A DNA stretch of 64,000 nt from Mycobacterium terramassiliense (GTDB taxonomy: Bacteria > Actinomycetota > Actinomycetes > Mycobacteriales > Mycobacteriaceae): the NCBI RefSeq assembly GCF_900157385.1, contig NZ_LT717699.1, forward strand, positions 478,524 through 542,523, in the 5' to 3' direction. The notes beneath the pieces were generated by a model, which had not been told where the DNA came from, did not search any database, and saw only the letters and a program-made list of their open reading frames with translations. Below are positions 53,840-63,206 of the stretch, piece after piece; the first letter of the stretch is position 1; each line of letters starts with the position of its first letter. The position numbers and the translations under genes are program-made.

Positions 53840-54802
53840 CTAGGCGTGCAGCGCGTTCCTCAGCGCCGCCAGCCCCCGGTTGGTGGCCTCGGCCGCGGCG
53901 GGAATCACCAGCGAGAAGCTGGCGTAGCCGTGCACCATGTTCGGCTCGTGGCTCAGTTCGGCGGGCACGCCCGCGGCGTTGAGCAGCTCGGCGTAGCGGG
54001 ACCCGTCGTCGCGCAGGGGATCGTGTTCGGCGGTTCCGATGAAGGCGGGCGGCAATCCGGACAGGTCGGCCGCGTTGGCGGGGGCCAGGGTGGTCGGCAG
54101 GGCCTTCGGGTCGGTGATCTCGAGGTCGGGCACGTACCAGGACAGGAAGGCCTCGATCACGTCGCGATCCAGGATGGGCGCGTAGGCGTTCTCGGTGTGC
54201 GACGGCAGCGACAGGTCGGCGGTGACCGTGGGGTACCACAGCAACTGGAACCTCAGGGCCGGCCCGCCGTTGTCGCGGGCCAGGTGCGCCATGACGGCGG
54301 CGAGGTTGCCGCCGGCCGAGTCACCGGCCACCGCGATCCGGCTCGGGTCGCCGCCCAGCTCGGCGGCGTTCTCGGCGACCCACTGCAGCGCGGCCCAGCA
54401 GTCGTTGACCCCGGCCGGGAACGGGTGCTCGGGGGCCAGCCGGTAGTCGACGGACACCACGATGGCCTCGGCGCCGGCGGCATGCGCGCGGGCGACGGGG
54501 TCGTGGGTCTCCAGGTCGCCGAGCGAGAAGCCCCCGCCGTGGAAGAACACGACCACGGGCAGCGGCTCGCGATCGCTGGGCGGCCAATAGATCCGCACGG
54601 GAATGTCGGTCAGCTCGCCGTGGCCGATCGTCCGCTCTTCGGTGCGCAGCTCGGGAAGCAGTTCCGGGGGCACTTTGAGCTGCCGCAGCCTCGAACGCGC
54701 GACCTCGACACCGTCGGCGGCGTTGAAGGTCGTCGGGAACGAGTCCAGCAGCATTTTCAACGTCGGATCGATGCTCGGTCGGGCGAGGGTCGGCTCAATC
54801 AT
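53840..54802 (-). CDS. nlhH: HSL-family carboxylesterase NlhH/LipH
   Basis: The 320-residue alpha/beta hydrolase has the oxyanion motif FFHGGGFS, nucleophile serine in [14 protein letters not shown], and the catalytic Asp ([11 protein letters not shown]) and His (MVHGYASF). The nearest relative is Rv1399c, a short-chain esterase. ATG 54802 is the start of similarity. It lies 25 bp after the lipI-like gene, on the same strand. In H37Rv a PE_PGRS and vapBC lie between Rv1395 and this gene; here they are absent. Confidence 0.93.
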   Translation of the reverse strand: MIEPTLARPSIDPTLKMLLDSFPTTFNAADGVEVARSRLRQLKVPPELLPELRTEERTIGHGELTDIPVRIYWPPSDREPLPVVVFFHGGGFSLGDLETHDPVARAHAAGAEAIVVSVDYRLAPEHPFPAGVNDCWAALQWVAENAAELGGDPSRIAVAGDSAGGNLAAVMAHLARDNGGPALRFQLLWYPTVTADLSLPSHTENAYAPILDRDVIEAFLSWYVPDLEITDPKALPTTLAPANAADLSGLPPAFIGTAEHDPLRDDGSRYAELLNAAGVPAELSHEPNMVHGYASFSLVIPAAAEATNRGLAALRNALHA

Positions 54803-54827
54803 CCGTTCACCGTACGCTTCCGGGCAG

Positions 54828-55781
54828 TTAATGCAGGGCATTCCGCAGCGCGGCCAGCCCGCGTTCCTGCGCGGCGGTGGCCGCGGGCACCACGCCGGCG
54901 TAGCCGAGGTAGCCGTGCACCAGGGTCTCGGCGTTGTGCACCTCGACCGCCACACCCGCGGCGGCCAGCAGCTCGCCGTACCGGATCCCGTCGTCGCGCA
55001 GCGGGTCGTGCCCGGCGACGCCGATGTAGGCCGCCGGCAGGCCGTCCAGGGTTTCGGCCCGCCCCGGCGCCATGCCCGGTGGCGGGTTCGACGGGTCGAC
55101 TTCACCTGCGTACCAACGCGAGAACGCGGCGACGGCCCTGGCGTCGAGGATCGGCGCGGCGGCGTTTTCGGTGAACGACGGCAGCGACGGGTCCCAGAGC
55201 GTGGAGGGATACCACAGCAACTGGTACGCGATCGGCGGTGCGCCCCGATCGCGGGCGCGCTGCGCGGTCACCGCGGCGATCGTCCCGCCTGCCGAATCGC
55301 CGGCGACCGCCATCCGGGTGGTGTCGGCGCCGAGCTCGGTTCCGTGCTCGATGACCCACAGCGTTGCGGCCCAAGCGTCTTCGACGGCGGCGGGGTAGGG
55401 GTGCTCCGGCGCCAACCGGTAGTCGACGGACACCACGACCGCGTCGGCGCCGACGGCATGCTGGCGGGCCGTGCCGTCGTGGGTGTCGAGGTCGCCCACG
55501 ACGAAGCCGCCGCCGTGGAAGAACAGCACCACGGGAGCACTCTGGCCGGGATCGGCGGAGGGCCAATAGATCCGGATGCCGATGGGGCCGCCCGGACCCG
55601 GGATTGCCCGATCCTCGACTCTCAGCTCCGGGTGCAGCGGGCGGCGGGGCAGGTCGCGGAACCTTTGGCGCGCGGCGTCGACACCATCGTCAGTTGATAG
55701 CCGGAACGGAACCGCATCCAGTACCTTCTGCAAGATGGGGTCGATACCTGGGTTTTCGTCCGCGGTGTCCAAGCTGGGCAT
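54828..55781 (-). CDS. lipI: HSL-family esterase LipI
   Basis: This 317-residue paralog of the neighbouring esterase has HGGG ([12 protein letters not shown]), nucleophile GDSAGG, Asp in [10 protein letters not shown] and His in LVHGYLGY. It matches Rv1400c. The ATG at 55781 shares two bases with the ATG of the opposite-strand yhhN-type gene (CATG at 55779-55782), which leaves no room for separate leaders. Either transcript may be leaderless or use a later start. Confidence 0.9.
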   Translation of the reverse strand: MPSLDTADENPGIDPILQKVLDAVPFRLSTDDGVDAARQRFRDLPRRPLHPELRVEDRAIPGPGGPIGIRIYWPSADPGQSAPVVLFFHGGGFVVGDLDTHDGTARQHAVGADAVVVSVDYRLAPEHPYPAAVEDAWAATLWVIEHGTELGADTTRMAVAGDSAGGTIAAVTAQRARDRGAPPIAYQLLWYPSTLWDPSLPSFTENAAAPILDARAVAAFSRWYAGEVDPSNPPPGMAPGRAETLDGLPAAYIGVAGHDPLRDDGIRYGELLAAAGVAVEVHNAETLVHGYLGYAGVVPAATAAQERGLAALRNALH

Positions 55782-56517
55782 GGAAGTACCGTACGCACCT
55801 CGGCTGGTGTCCGGTGGCTGGGTGGTGGCCGGGTGCGGGATCGCCAACAGCCAGTCGCCGCCGGGAACCAGTTTGACGGGGCACTGGCTTTTGCAGCCGC
55901 CGTTCAAGGCGTCGATGGCGTTACTGCTGACCGTGGCGGCGGTGGGGCACCCGATCATCCGCGAGCGGCGGTGGCTGATGCCGGCGCTGCTGTTGTCGGC
56001 CGTCGGCGACTGGCTGTTGGCGATCCCGTGGTGGACGATGTCCTTCGGTTTGGGGCTGGCGGCATTCCTGTTGGCGCACTTGTGTTTCCTGGGGGCGCTG
56101 GTTCCCCTGGCCCGCGCGACGCGACCGCGCCTGGCCGCGGTCGTCCTGTTGTGCCTTGTCTCGATGTCGTTATTGCTGTGGTTTTGGCCGCACCTGGGCC
56201 GCGACAAGCTGACGATCCCGGTGACGCTGTACATGATCGTGCTGACCGCGATGGTCTGCGCGGCGCTGCTGGCGGACCTGCCGACGATCTGGACCGCGGT
56301 GGGGGCGGTGTGTTTCGCGGCGTCGGACGCCATGATCGCCATCGGCCGGTTCATCCTGTACAACGACGCGCTGGCGGTACCGATCTGGTGGTTGTACGCC
56401 GCGGCCCAGGTCCTGATCACGGCGGGCTTCTTCTTCGGCCGGGAGGAACCCGATTACGAGCTGGATTACGAATACGATTACGAGGGCGACTACGAGCCCG
56501 ACGTTGACGAAGGCTAG
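55780..56517 (+). CDS. YhhN/TMEM86-family membrane protein with acidic Tyr-rich tail
   Basis: The 245-residue protein has about eight hydrophobic helices with the family signatures [26 protein letters not shown] and [14 protein letters not shown]. The family includes animal lysoplasmalogenases that cleave vinyl-ether lysolipids. The last 24 residues (after FFFGREEP) are almost only Asp, Glu and Tyr, repeating DYE-type units. ATG 55780 overlaps the divergent lipI start. It abuts priA, whose TTG follows the stop directly. It matches Rv1401. Confidence 0.85.
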   Translation: MEVPYAPRLVSGGWVVAGCGIANSQSPPGTSLTGHWLLQPPFKASMALLLTVAAVGHPIIRERRWLMPALLLSAVGDWLLAIPWWTMSFGLGLAAFLLAHLCFLGALVPLARATRPRLAAVVLLCLVSMSLLLWFWPHLGRDKLTIPVTLYMIVLTAMVCAALLADLPTIWTAVGAVCFAASDAMIAIGRFILYNDALAVPIWWLYAAAQVLITAGFFFGREEPDYELDYEYDYEGDYEPDVDEG

Positions 56518-58518
56518 TTGTCGGTTCCCTTGGCCAGCAAGGTAACTCCCGAGGTCGAGCCGATCGCCCGGGTGCTGCCGATGCTCTCGGTGCCACACCT
56601 GGACCGCGAGTTCGACTATCTGGTGTCGGCCGAGCAGTCCGACGACGCCCAGCCGGGCGTGCGGGTGCGGGTGCGGTTCCACGGCCGGCTGGTCGACGCG
56701 TTCGTGCTGGAGCGCCGCAACGACACCGACCACACCGGCAAGCTCGGGTGGCTGGACCGCGTCGTGTCGGCCGAACCCGTGCTCACGCCGGAAATCCGCC
56801 GGCTGGTCGACGCGGTGGTGGCGCGCTACGCCGGCACCCGGCCCGACGTGTTGCGGCTGGCGGTGCCGCCGCGGCACGCCCGGGTGGAGCGGGAACCGGC
56901 GCGCGCCTTCGCGCTGCCGATGGTCTCGCCCGTCGAGCCGTCGGGCTGGTCGGCCTACGGCCGCGGCGGGCAGTTCCTGGCCGCCCTGGAACAGTCGCGC
57001 GCCGCGCGGGCCGTCTGGCAGGCGCTGCCGGGCGAACCGTGGGCGGATCGGTTCGCCGAGGCCGCCGCGCAAACCATCCGGACCGGACGGGCGGCGCTGG
57101 CGATCGTGCCCGACCAGCGCGACCTGGACACGCTGTGGCGGGCCGCCACGGCCCGGATCGACCAGGACTGCGTGGTGGCGCTGTCGGCGGGGCTGGGCCC
57201 GGCCGCTCGCTACCGGCGCTGGCTGGCGGCGCTGCGCGGCAGCGCGCGGCTGGTGATCGGCACCCGCAGCGCGGTTTTCGCGCCGCTGGCCGACCTGGGC
57301 CTCGTCATGGTGTGGGCCGACGCCGACGACAGCCTGGCCGAGCCGCGCGCGCCGTACCCGCACGCCCGTGAGGTGGCGATGCTGCGCGCGCACCAGGCGC
57401 GGTGCGCGGCGCTGATCGGCGGCTTCGCGCGCACCGCCGAGGCCCAGGCCCTGGTGCGCAGCGGGTGGGCGCACGACATCGTCGCGGCGCGGCCGGTGGT
57501 GCGGGCCCGCACCCCGCGGGTGGTCGCCCTCGACGACAGCGGCTACGCCGAGGAACGCGACCCGGCGGCGCGCACCGCGCGGATCCCGTCCATCGCGCTG
57601 CGCGCCGCCCGCTCGTCGCTGCAGGCCGGGGCGCCGGTGCTGGTGCAGGTGCCGCGGCGCGGGTATGTCCCGTCGCTGGCGTGCGGACGCTGCCGCACCA
57701 TCGCGAGGTGCCGGCACTGCACGGGCCCGCTGTCGCTGCACGAGCGCGGCGCCGTGTGCCGCTGGTGTGGTCGCGCCGAACTGCAATTGCGTTGCGCGCG
57801 TTGTGGATCCGAGGCGGTGCGTGCCGTGGTAGTGGGGGCGCGGCGCACCGCCGAGGAGCTCGGCCGCGCCTTCGCGGGTACCCCGGTCATCACCTCGGCG
57901 GGCGACGCCATCGTGGGCGAGGTGGCCGCCCGCGCGGCGTTGGTGGTCGCGACCCCGGGCGCCGAACCCCGCGCCGACGGCGGATACGGGGCGGCGCTCC
58001 TGCTGGACACCTGGGCGCTGCTGGGTCGGCAAGACCTGCGTGCCGCCGAGGACGCCCTGTGGCGCTGGATGAGCGCCGCAGCGCTGGTGCGCGCACGCGG
58101 CGACGGCGGCGTGGTGCTGGTGGTCGCCGAATCCTCCATTCCCACTGTGCAATCGCTGATCCGTTGGGATCCGGTGGGGCATGCGGAGGCCGAACTGACG
58201 GCGCGCGCCGAGGTCGGCCTGCCCCCCAGCGTGCACATGGCGGCCATCGACGGAGCGGCCGATGCGGTGGCGGCACTGCTCGACGAGGCGCGGCTGCCCG
58301 AGGGGGCCGAGTCGCTGGGTCCGGTGGATCTGCCACCCGGTGTGCGGCGCCCGCCGGGCACCCCCGCCGGCGTGCCGGTGATCAGGATGCTGGTGCGGGT
58401 CCGCCGCGAGCAGGGGCTGGCGCTGGCGGGGGCGCTGCGCCGCGGGGTGGGCGTGCTGAGCGCCCGGCAGGACCACGAGCCGGTGCGGGTGCAGATCGAC
58501 CCGCTGCACGTCGGCTGA
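56518..58518 (+). CDS. priA: PriA-like primosomal protein lacking helicase motifs
   Basis: The 666-residue protein is related to the replication-restart factor PriA. The DNA-binding N-terminus (LDREFDYLV, VRVRFHGR) and the zinc-binding cysteines (CGRCRTIARCRHC and CRWCGRAELQLRCARC) are kept. The Walker A GSGKT and the DEEH box are not visible; the DEEH position reads WADADDS. This is the known actinobacterial form, probably a scaffold without helicase activity. TTG 56518 directly follows the previous stop. It matches Rv1402. Confidence 0.9.
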   Translation: MSVPLASKVTPEVEPIARVLPMLSVPHLDREFDYLVSAEQSDDAQPGVRVRVRFHGRLVDAFVLERRNDTDHTGKLGWLDRVVSAEPVLTPEIRRLVDAVVARYAGTRPDVLRLAVPPRHARVEREPARAFALPMVSPVEPSGWSAYGRGGQFLAALEQSRAARAVWQALPGEPWADRFAEAAAQTIRTGRAALAIVPDQRDLDTLWRAATARIDQDCVVALSAGLGPAARYRRWLAALRGSARLVIGTRSAVFAPLADLGLVMVWADADDSLAEPRAPYPHAREVAMLRAHQARCAALIGGFARTAEAQALVRSGWAHDIVAARPVVRARTPRVVALDDSGYAEERDPAARTARIPSIALRAARSSLQAGAPVLVQVPRRGYVPSLACGRCRTIARCRHCTGPLSLHERGAVCRWCGRAELQLRCARCGSEAVRAVVVGARRTAEELGRAFAGTPVITSAGDAIVGEVAARAALVVATPGAEPRADGGYGAALLLDTWALLGRQDLRAAEDALWRWMSAAALVRARGDGGVVLVVAESSIPTVQSLIRWDPVGHAEAELTARAEVGLPPSVHMAAIDGAADAVAALLDEARLPEGAESLGPVDLPPGVRRPPGTPAGVPVIRMLVRVRREQGLALAGALRRGVGVLSARQDHEPVRVQIDPLHVG

Positions 58519-58686
58519 GGTCTGGGCCGCGGAACCCTCCGGCCCGGGCTGCCCGGGTAGCGCGCCGGATCGTGCTCGGCGGCGATAGTATTCGTAGGAA
58601 ATAATCCCGGTATACGACACTCCAGCGCTGTTACACTTTCACTTCTTTAGCTCGATGGCCCGGACGAGGTCCCTGAAGGGGGCGCG

Positions 58687-59175
58687 ATGGCAACGGAAAA
58701 CCCGACGACAGCCGACGAGTCACTGGATGTGATCACCGATGCGCTGCTGACGGCGTCCCGTTTGCTGGTGGCGATCTCGGCCCGCTCGATCGGGCAGGTC
58801 GACGAAACCATCACGATTCCGCAGTTCCGGACGCTGGTGATCCTGTCCAACCGCGGCCCGGTCAACCTCGCCACGCTGGCCGGCCTCCTGGGCGTGCAAC
58901 CCTCGGCCACCGGCCGCATGGTCGACCGGCTCGTGGCCGCCGGGCTGATCGACCGGCTCCCGCACCCCACGTCCCGCCGCGAGCTGCTCGCCGCGCTGAC
59001 CAAACGCGGGCGCGAGGTCGTCCGCCGGGTCACCGCACACCGGCGCGCCGAGATCGCCGCCATCGTGGCGAAGATGCCGCCGCCCGAGCGCAGTGGCCTG
59101 GTGCGGGCCCTGACGGCGTTCACCGCGGCCGGCGGCGAGCCCGACGTCCACCTGGACGCCGACCTCGACCTGTAG
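58687..59175 (+). CDS. MarR-family regulator (Rv1404-like)
   Basis: The 162-residue winged-helix repressor has the recognition region LATLAGLLGVQPSATGRMVDRLVAAGLIDR and the wing HPTSRRELLAALT. In M. tuberculosis Rv1404 is reported to control the acid-induced methyltransferase Rv1405c. The same neighbour is present here, convergent, 20 bp away. ATG 58687 follows GGGGGCG. The 168-bp upstream region holds its promoter, including the small palindrome GTATAC at 58611-58616. Confidence 0.9.
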   Translation: MATENPTTADESLDVITDALLTASRLLVAISARSIGQVDETITIPQFRTLVILSNRGPVNLATLAGLLGVQPSATGRMVDRLVAAGLIDRLPHPTSRRELLAALTKRGREVVRRVTAHRRAEIAAIVAKMPPPERSGLVRALTAFTAAGGEPDVHLDADLDL

Positions 59176-59195
59176 TCGCGGCCGCGGGCCCCGCC

Positions 59196-60023
59196 TCACC
59201 GCTTTTCGGCGGTGACCAGCAGGTACTCCCAGCCCATGGCGCCGTCGGCCAGGTGTTGGTGCGCCAGTTCGACGAGTTGGGCGTCGAGCTCGGCGGCCAG
59301 GATCCGGTTGTGGCCGATGTTCGCGTACGCCTCGATGGTCGGGCCGTAATGCTCCTTGAAGTAGCCGTGCACGGCCTCGGCGCTGTCGAACCGGTCCACC
59401 AGCAGGTCGCCCCGCAGCGCCGTGACGCGGCCGACCCGATCGCCCAGCAGGCCCGCGACGTAACCCTCGCGCCCCCACAACGCCGCCGGGGCCACCGCCG
59501 GCGAGAGGCTGGGACGGTACGGCCGCAGGGTGGCCAGCATCCGGCCGAAGAATCCCTCGGGGGTCCAGCTGATCACGCCGATCGTCCCGCCCGGCCGGCA
59601 GACCCGGACCAACTCGTCGGCCGCGCGCCGGTGGTCCGGCGCGAACTGCACGCCGATCGCCGAGATCACCGCGTCGAACTCGCCGTCGCCGAACGGCAGC
59701 GCGTGCGCGTCGGCTTCCCGGTAGTCGAGCAGCAGCCCCTGCGCGGCGGCCCGCGCCTGGGACCGCCGGAGCAACTCGGGGGTGAGGTCGGTGGAGACGA
59801 CGTCGGCGCCGGTCCTGGCGGCCGGCAGTGAGATGTTGCCGGATCCGGCGGCGACGTCGAGCACCCGGACGCCGGGTCCGATGCCGGTCGCGGCCACCAG
59901 GACCGGACCCAACGGGGCCATCACCTCCTCGGCCATCAGCGCGTAGTCGCCCAGCGCCCACAGGGCGCGGTGCGTGGCCGCGACGTCGTCGGGGATGGTG
60001 GTGTCGACCGCGTCGAGTGTCAT
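59196..60023 (-). CDS. SAM-dependent methyltransferase (Rv1405c-like)
   Basis: This 275-residue class I methyltransferase of the UbiE-like group has motif I VLDVAAGSGNISLPAARTGA, motif II VVSTDLTPELL, motif III-IV ADAHALPFGDGEFDAV and VCRPGGTIGVISW. The start is ATG 60023 with a strong AGGAGG ribosome site. Its ortholog is a virulence-associated, acid-induced methyltransferase controlled by the adjacent MarR regulator. The methyl acceptor is unknown. The ATTGCT palindrome upstream is a likely operator. Confidence 0.9.
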   Translation of the reverse strand: MTLDAVDTTIPDDVAATHRALWALGDYALMAEEVMAPLGPVLVAATGIGPGVRVLDVAAGSGNISLPAARTGADVVSTDLTPELLRRSQARAAAQGLLLDYREADAHALPFGDGEFDAVISAIGVQFAPDHRRAADELVRVCRPGGTIGVISWTPEGFFGRMLATLRPYRPSLSPAVAPAALWGREGYVAGLLGDRVGRVTALRGDLLVDRFDSAEAVHGYFKEHYGPTIEAYANIGHNRILAAELDAQLVELAHQHLADGAMGWEYLLVTAEKR

Positions 60024-60074
60024 CTGACCTCCTGGATGGGAACGGTTTGGCCGCCCGACCTCGTCGTCGTGACC

Positions 60075-60105
60075 ATTGCTACAAGAAACAATTGCTGAAA
60101 GCAAT
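60075..60105. promoter_or_regulatory. MarR-type operator upstream of the methyltransferase
   Basis: ATTGCT-GAA-AGCAAT (60091-60105) is a perfect inverted repeat with a 3-bp spacer. A further ATTGCT half-site lies at 60075-60080, 16 bp from the first arm. The site is about 50-80 bp upstream of the methyltransferase ATG and in the region shared with the divergent fmt promoter. Size and position fit the neighbouring MarR regulator; binding is inferred. Confidence 0.6.
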
Positions 60106-60163
60106 AATATACGGACGAAACTGTATGAATCCTGGGCGTGTCCTGCGGAGATCCGGTGCTTCC

Positions 60164-60169
60164 TACACT
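60164..60169 (+). promoter_or_regulatory. fmt: -10 hexamer of a probably leaderless fmt promoter
   Basis: TACACT fits the mycobacterial TAnnnT -10 consensus. Transcription seven to eight bases downstream would begin at or next to the fmt GTG (60177), with no room for a ribosome site. A leaderless mRNA is therefore likely, which is common in mycobacteria. Confidence 0.5.
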
Positions 60170-60176
60170 TGTGCCC

Positions 60177-61106
60177 GTGCGTCTCGTCTTCGCCGGCACC
60201 CCCGAACCCGCGCTGCCCGCGCTGCGTCGCCTCATCGAGTCCCCCCGGCACGACGTGGTCGCGGTGCTGACCCGGCCCGACGCCGCCTCGGGCCGGCGCG
60301 GCAAGCCGGAGCCGTCTCCGGTGGCCCGCGAGGCGCTCGACCGCGGCATCCCGGTGCTGCGGCCGGCGCGGCCCAACTCGCCGGAGTTCGTCGCCGAACT
60401 GTCGGAGGTCGCACCGGACTGTTGCCCGGTGGTGGCCTACGGTGCGCTGCTGCGCGACGACCTGCTCGCCGTGCCCCCGCACGGCTGGATCAACCTGCAT
60501 TTCTCGCTGCTGCCCGCCTGGCGCGGCGCGGCGCCGGTGCAGGCCGCCATCGCCGCGGGGGACACCATCACCGGCGCGACCACCTTCCAAATCGAGCCGA
60601 GCCTGGACTCGGGGCCGGTCTACGGGGTGGTCACCGAGGCGATCGCGCCGACCGACACCGCGGGGGATCTGCTTGGGCGACTTGCCGTTTCGGGCGCGGC
60701 GCTGCTGTCGGCGACGCTGGACGGCATCGCCGACGGAACCCTGACGCCGCGGCCCCAGCCGGCCCAGGGCGTCAGCGTGGCGCCGAAGGTCAGCGTCGAC
60801 CAGGCCAGGGTGCGCTGGGAGCTGCCGGCGCCGGTGGTCGAGCGCCGGATCCGCGCCGTCACACCCAACCCGGGCGCCTGGACACTCATCGGCGAGGTGC
60901 GCATCAAGCTGGGCCCCGTGCGCATCGACGGGGCCCCAATGCCGTTGGCGCCCGGCGTCATTCACGCCGACCGCAAGAGCGTCTGGATCGGTACCGGCTC
61001 GGAACCCGTGCGGCTGGGCCAGGTCCAGCCGCCCGGTAAAAAATTCATGAACGCCGTCGACTGGGCGCGCGGTGCCCGGCTCGACGCCGCCGCGCGGGCC
61101 TCATGA
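60177..61106 (+). CDS. fmt: Methionyl-tRNA formyltransferase
   Basis: It formylates initiator Met-tRNA using 10-formyl-THF. The 309-residue enzyme begins [18 protein letters not shown] and has the folate-site motif [17 protein letters not shown] with the catalytic HFSLLP core. The [15 protein letters not shown] segment and a C-terminal OB-like domain are present. Of several close starts (GTG 60171, GTG 60177), the second gives the conserved N-terminus. It overlaps rsmB by 4 bp. It matches Rv1406. Confidence 0.96.
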   Translation: MRLVFAGTPEPALPALRRLIESPRHDVVAVLTRPDAASGRRGKPEPSPVAREALDRGIPVLRPARPNSPEFVAELSEVAPDCCPVVAYGALLRDDLLAVPPHGWINLHFSLLPAWRGAAPVQAAIAAGDTITGATTFQIEPSLDSGPVYGVVTEAIAPTDTAGDLLGRLAVSGAALLSATLDGIADGTLTPRPQPAQGVSVAPKVSVDQARVRWELPAPVVERRIRAVTPNPGAWTLIGEVRIKLGPVRIDGAPMPLAPGVIHADRKSVWIGTGSEPVRLGQVQPPGKKFMNAVDWARGARLDAAARAS

Positions 61107-62479
61107 GTGCCAAACCGCAGCGCCGGCGCCGGCCGCTGGACCCGGCGCGCGCGGCCGCGTTCGAGGTGCTGCGCGCCGTCAGCGAGCGCGACGCGTACGC
61201 GAACCTGGCCCTGCCCGCGCTGCTGCGCCAGCGCGGAATCTCCGGCCGCGACGCCGCTTTCGCCACCGAGCTGACGTACGGCACCTGCCGCACCCGGGGG
61301 CTGCTCGACGCGGTCATCGGCGCGGCCGCCGGTCGCCCGCCGGAGGCCATCGACCCGGTGCTGCTCGACCTGCTCCGGCTCGGCGCCTATCAGCTGCTGC
61401 GCACCCGCGTCGACGCCCACGCCGCGGTATCCACCACCGTCGAACAGGCCGGGGTCGAATTCGACTCGGCCCGAGCGGGTTTCGTCAACGGCGTGCTGCG
61501 CACCATCGCCGGCCGCGACGAGAAATCCTGGGTCGACGAGCTGGCCCCCGACCCGGCGCGGGATCCGATCGGGCATGCCGCGTTCGTGCACGCCCACCCG
61601 CGCTGGATCGCCCAGGCCTTCGCCGACGCGCTCGGCGCGGCCGCGGCCGAACTCGACGCCGTCCTGGCCAGCGACGACGAACGGCCCCAGGTGCACCTGG
61701 CCGCGCGCCCGGGCGCGCTGTCCGCCGCCGAGCTCGCGGACGCGGTGGGTGGCACCGTCGGCCGTTATTCGCCCTTCGCGGTTTACCTGCCGGGAGGGGA
61801 TCCCGGGCGGCTGGCACCCGTGCGCGCCGGGTCCGCGCTGGTTCAGGACGAGGGCAGCCAACTGGTCGCCCGCGCGCTGACGCTGGCCGCGGTGGACGGC
61901 GACACCGGCCGCTGGCTGGACCTGTGCGCCGGGCCCGGCGGCAAGACCGCGCTGCTGGCCGCGCTGGGCATGGACTCCGGGGCTCGCGTCACCGCGGTGG
62001 AGCCCGTCGCGCGCCGCGCCGCAATGGTGGCGGAGAACACCCGCGGGCTGCCGGTCGACGTGCTGCGGGTCGACGGGCGCGAGACAGGCCTCGAGCCGGG
62101 CTTCGACCGGGTGCTCGTCGACGCGCCATGCACCGGGCTGGGGGCGCTGCGGCGCCGGCCGGAGGCCCGGTGGCGACGCCAGCCGGCCGACGTGCCGGCG
62201 CTGGCCAAGCTGCAGCGGGAGTTGCTGGCCGCCGCGATCGCGCTGACCCGGCCCGGGGGCGTGGTGCTGTATGCGACCTGTTCGCCGCATCTCGCGGAAA
62301 CCGTTGGGGTGGTTGGTGACGCGCTGCGCCGACAGCCGGTGCAGCCCCTGGACGCCCGGCCGCTGTTCGAGCCGGTCGACGAGGGCACGGGGCAGGGCCC
62401 CGCAGAGAACGCGGTACAGCTGTGGCCGCACCGGCACGGCACCGACGCGATGTTCGCCGCCGCGCTGCGCCGCGTCTGA
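61103..62479 (+). CDS. rsmB: 16S rRNA m5C967 methyltransferase RsmB/Fmu
   Basis: The 458-residue protein has an N-terminal NusB-like RNA-binding domain (about residues 10-150: [19 protein letters not shown]) and a C-terminal RNA m5C methyltransferase domain. The SAM site is [16 protein letters not shown]. Catalytic cysteines lie in [18 protein letters not shown] and ATCSPH. ATG 61103 overlaps the fmt stop. It matches Rv1407. Confidence 0.95.
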   Translation: MSAKPQRRRRPLDPARAAAFEVLRAVSERDAYANLALPALLRQRGISGRDAAFATELTYGTCRTRGLLDAVIGAAAGRPPEAIDPVLLDLLRLGAYQLLRTRVDAHAAVSTTVEQAGVEFDSARAGFVNGVLRTIAGRDEKSWVDELAPDPARDPIGHAAFVHAHPRWIAQAFADALGAAAAELDAVLASDDERPQVHLAARPGALSAAELADAVGGTVGRYSPFAVYLPGGDPGRLAPVRAGSALVQDEGSQLVARALTLAAVDGDTGRWLDLCAGPGGKTALLAALGMDSGARVTAVEPVARRAAMVAENTRGLPVDVLRVDGRETGLEPGFDRVLVDAPCTGLGALRRRPEARWRRQPADVPALAKLQRELLAAAIALTRPGGVVLYATCSPHLAETVGVVGDALRRQPVQPLDARPLFEPVDEGTGQGPAENAVQLWPHRHGTDAMFAAALRRV

Positions 62480-62516
62480 CGTGAGGTCGGCCGCGGCGCT
62501 CAGTAGTGTGGCGCAC

Positions 62517-63206
62517 ATGCCCGGCAACACCGGTAGACCGCTGATCGCGCCGTCGATCCTCGCCGCCGATTTCGCCCGCCTCGCCGACGAAGCGGCCGCG
62601 GTGCCGGGCGCCGACTGGTTGCACGTCGACGTGATGGACAACCACTTCGTGCCGAACCTGACCATCGGCCTGCCGGTGGTGGAGGCGCTGCTGGCCACCA
62701 CCACCATCCCGATGGACTGCCATCTGATGATCGAGGACCCGGATCGCTGGGCGCCCCCGTACGCCGAGGCGGGCGCCTACAACGTCACCTTCCACGCCGA
62801 GGCGACCGACAATCCCGTCGGCGTCGCCCGCGACATCCGCGCCGCCGGCGCCAAGGCCGGGATCAGCGTGAAACCGGGGACCCCGCTGGAGCCCTACCTG
62901 GAAATCCTCCCGCAGTTCGACACGCTGCTCATCATGTCGGTCGAGCCGGGCTTCGGCGGCCAGAGCTTCATCCCGGACGTGCTCGGCAAGGTGCGCACCG
63001 CGCGCAAGATGATCGACGCGGGCGAGCTGACGATCCTGGTCGAAATCGACGGCGGCATCAACGAGGACACCATCGAGCAGTCCGCCGAGGCGGGCGTGGA
63101 CTGCTTTGTCGCCGGGTCGGCGGTGTACGGGGCGCAGGACCCGGAGGCCGCGGTCGAGGCGTTGCGGCGACGGGCCGCCGCCGCGTCAGCGCACCTGCGC
63201 GCATGA
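62517..63206 (+). CDS. rpe: Ribulose-phosphate 3-epimerase
   Basis: It interconverts ribulose 5-phosphate and xylulose 5-phosphate. The 229-residue TIM barrel has [15 protein letters not shown], the metal-binding [17 protein letters not shown], the [13 protein letters not shown] loop and EIDGGIN. The usual VMDG is VMDN here, with the metal ligands unchanged. ATG 62517 lies 37 bp after rsmB. It overlaps ribD by 4 bp. It matches Rv1408. Confidence 0.95.
   Translation: MPGNTGRPLIAPSILAADFARLADEAAAVPGADWLHVDVMDNHFVPNLTIGLPVVEALLATTTIPMDCHLMIEDPDRWAPPYAEAGAYNVTFHAEATDNPVGVARDIRAAGAKAGISVKPGTPLEPYLEILPQFDTLLIMSVEPGFGGQSFIPDVLGKVRTARKMIDAGELTILVEIDGGINEDTIEQSAEAGVDCFVAGSAVYGAQDPEAAVEALRRRAAAASAHLRA

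Noticed and set aside
56170..58620. An open frame of over 800 codons on the minus strand opposite priA
   Set aside because: It is a by-product of high GC third positions in priA. The translation is Arg/Gly/Ala/His-rich without any domain, whereas the plus strand encodes a recognisable protein.
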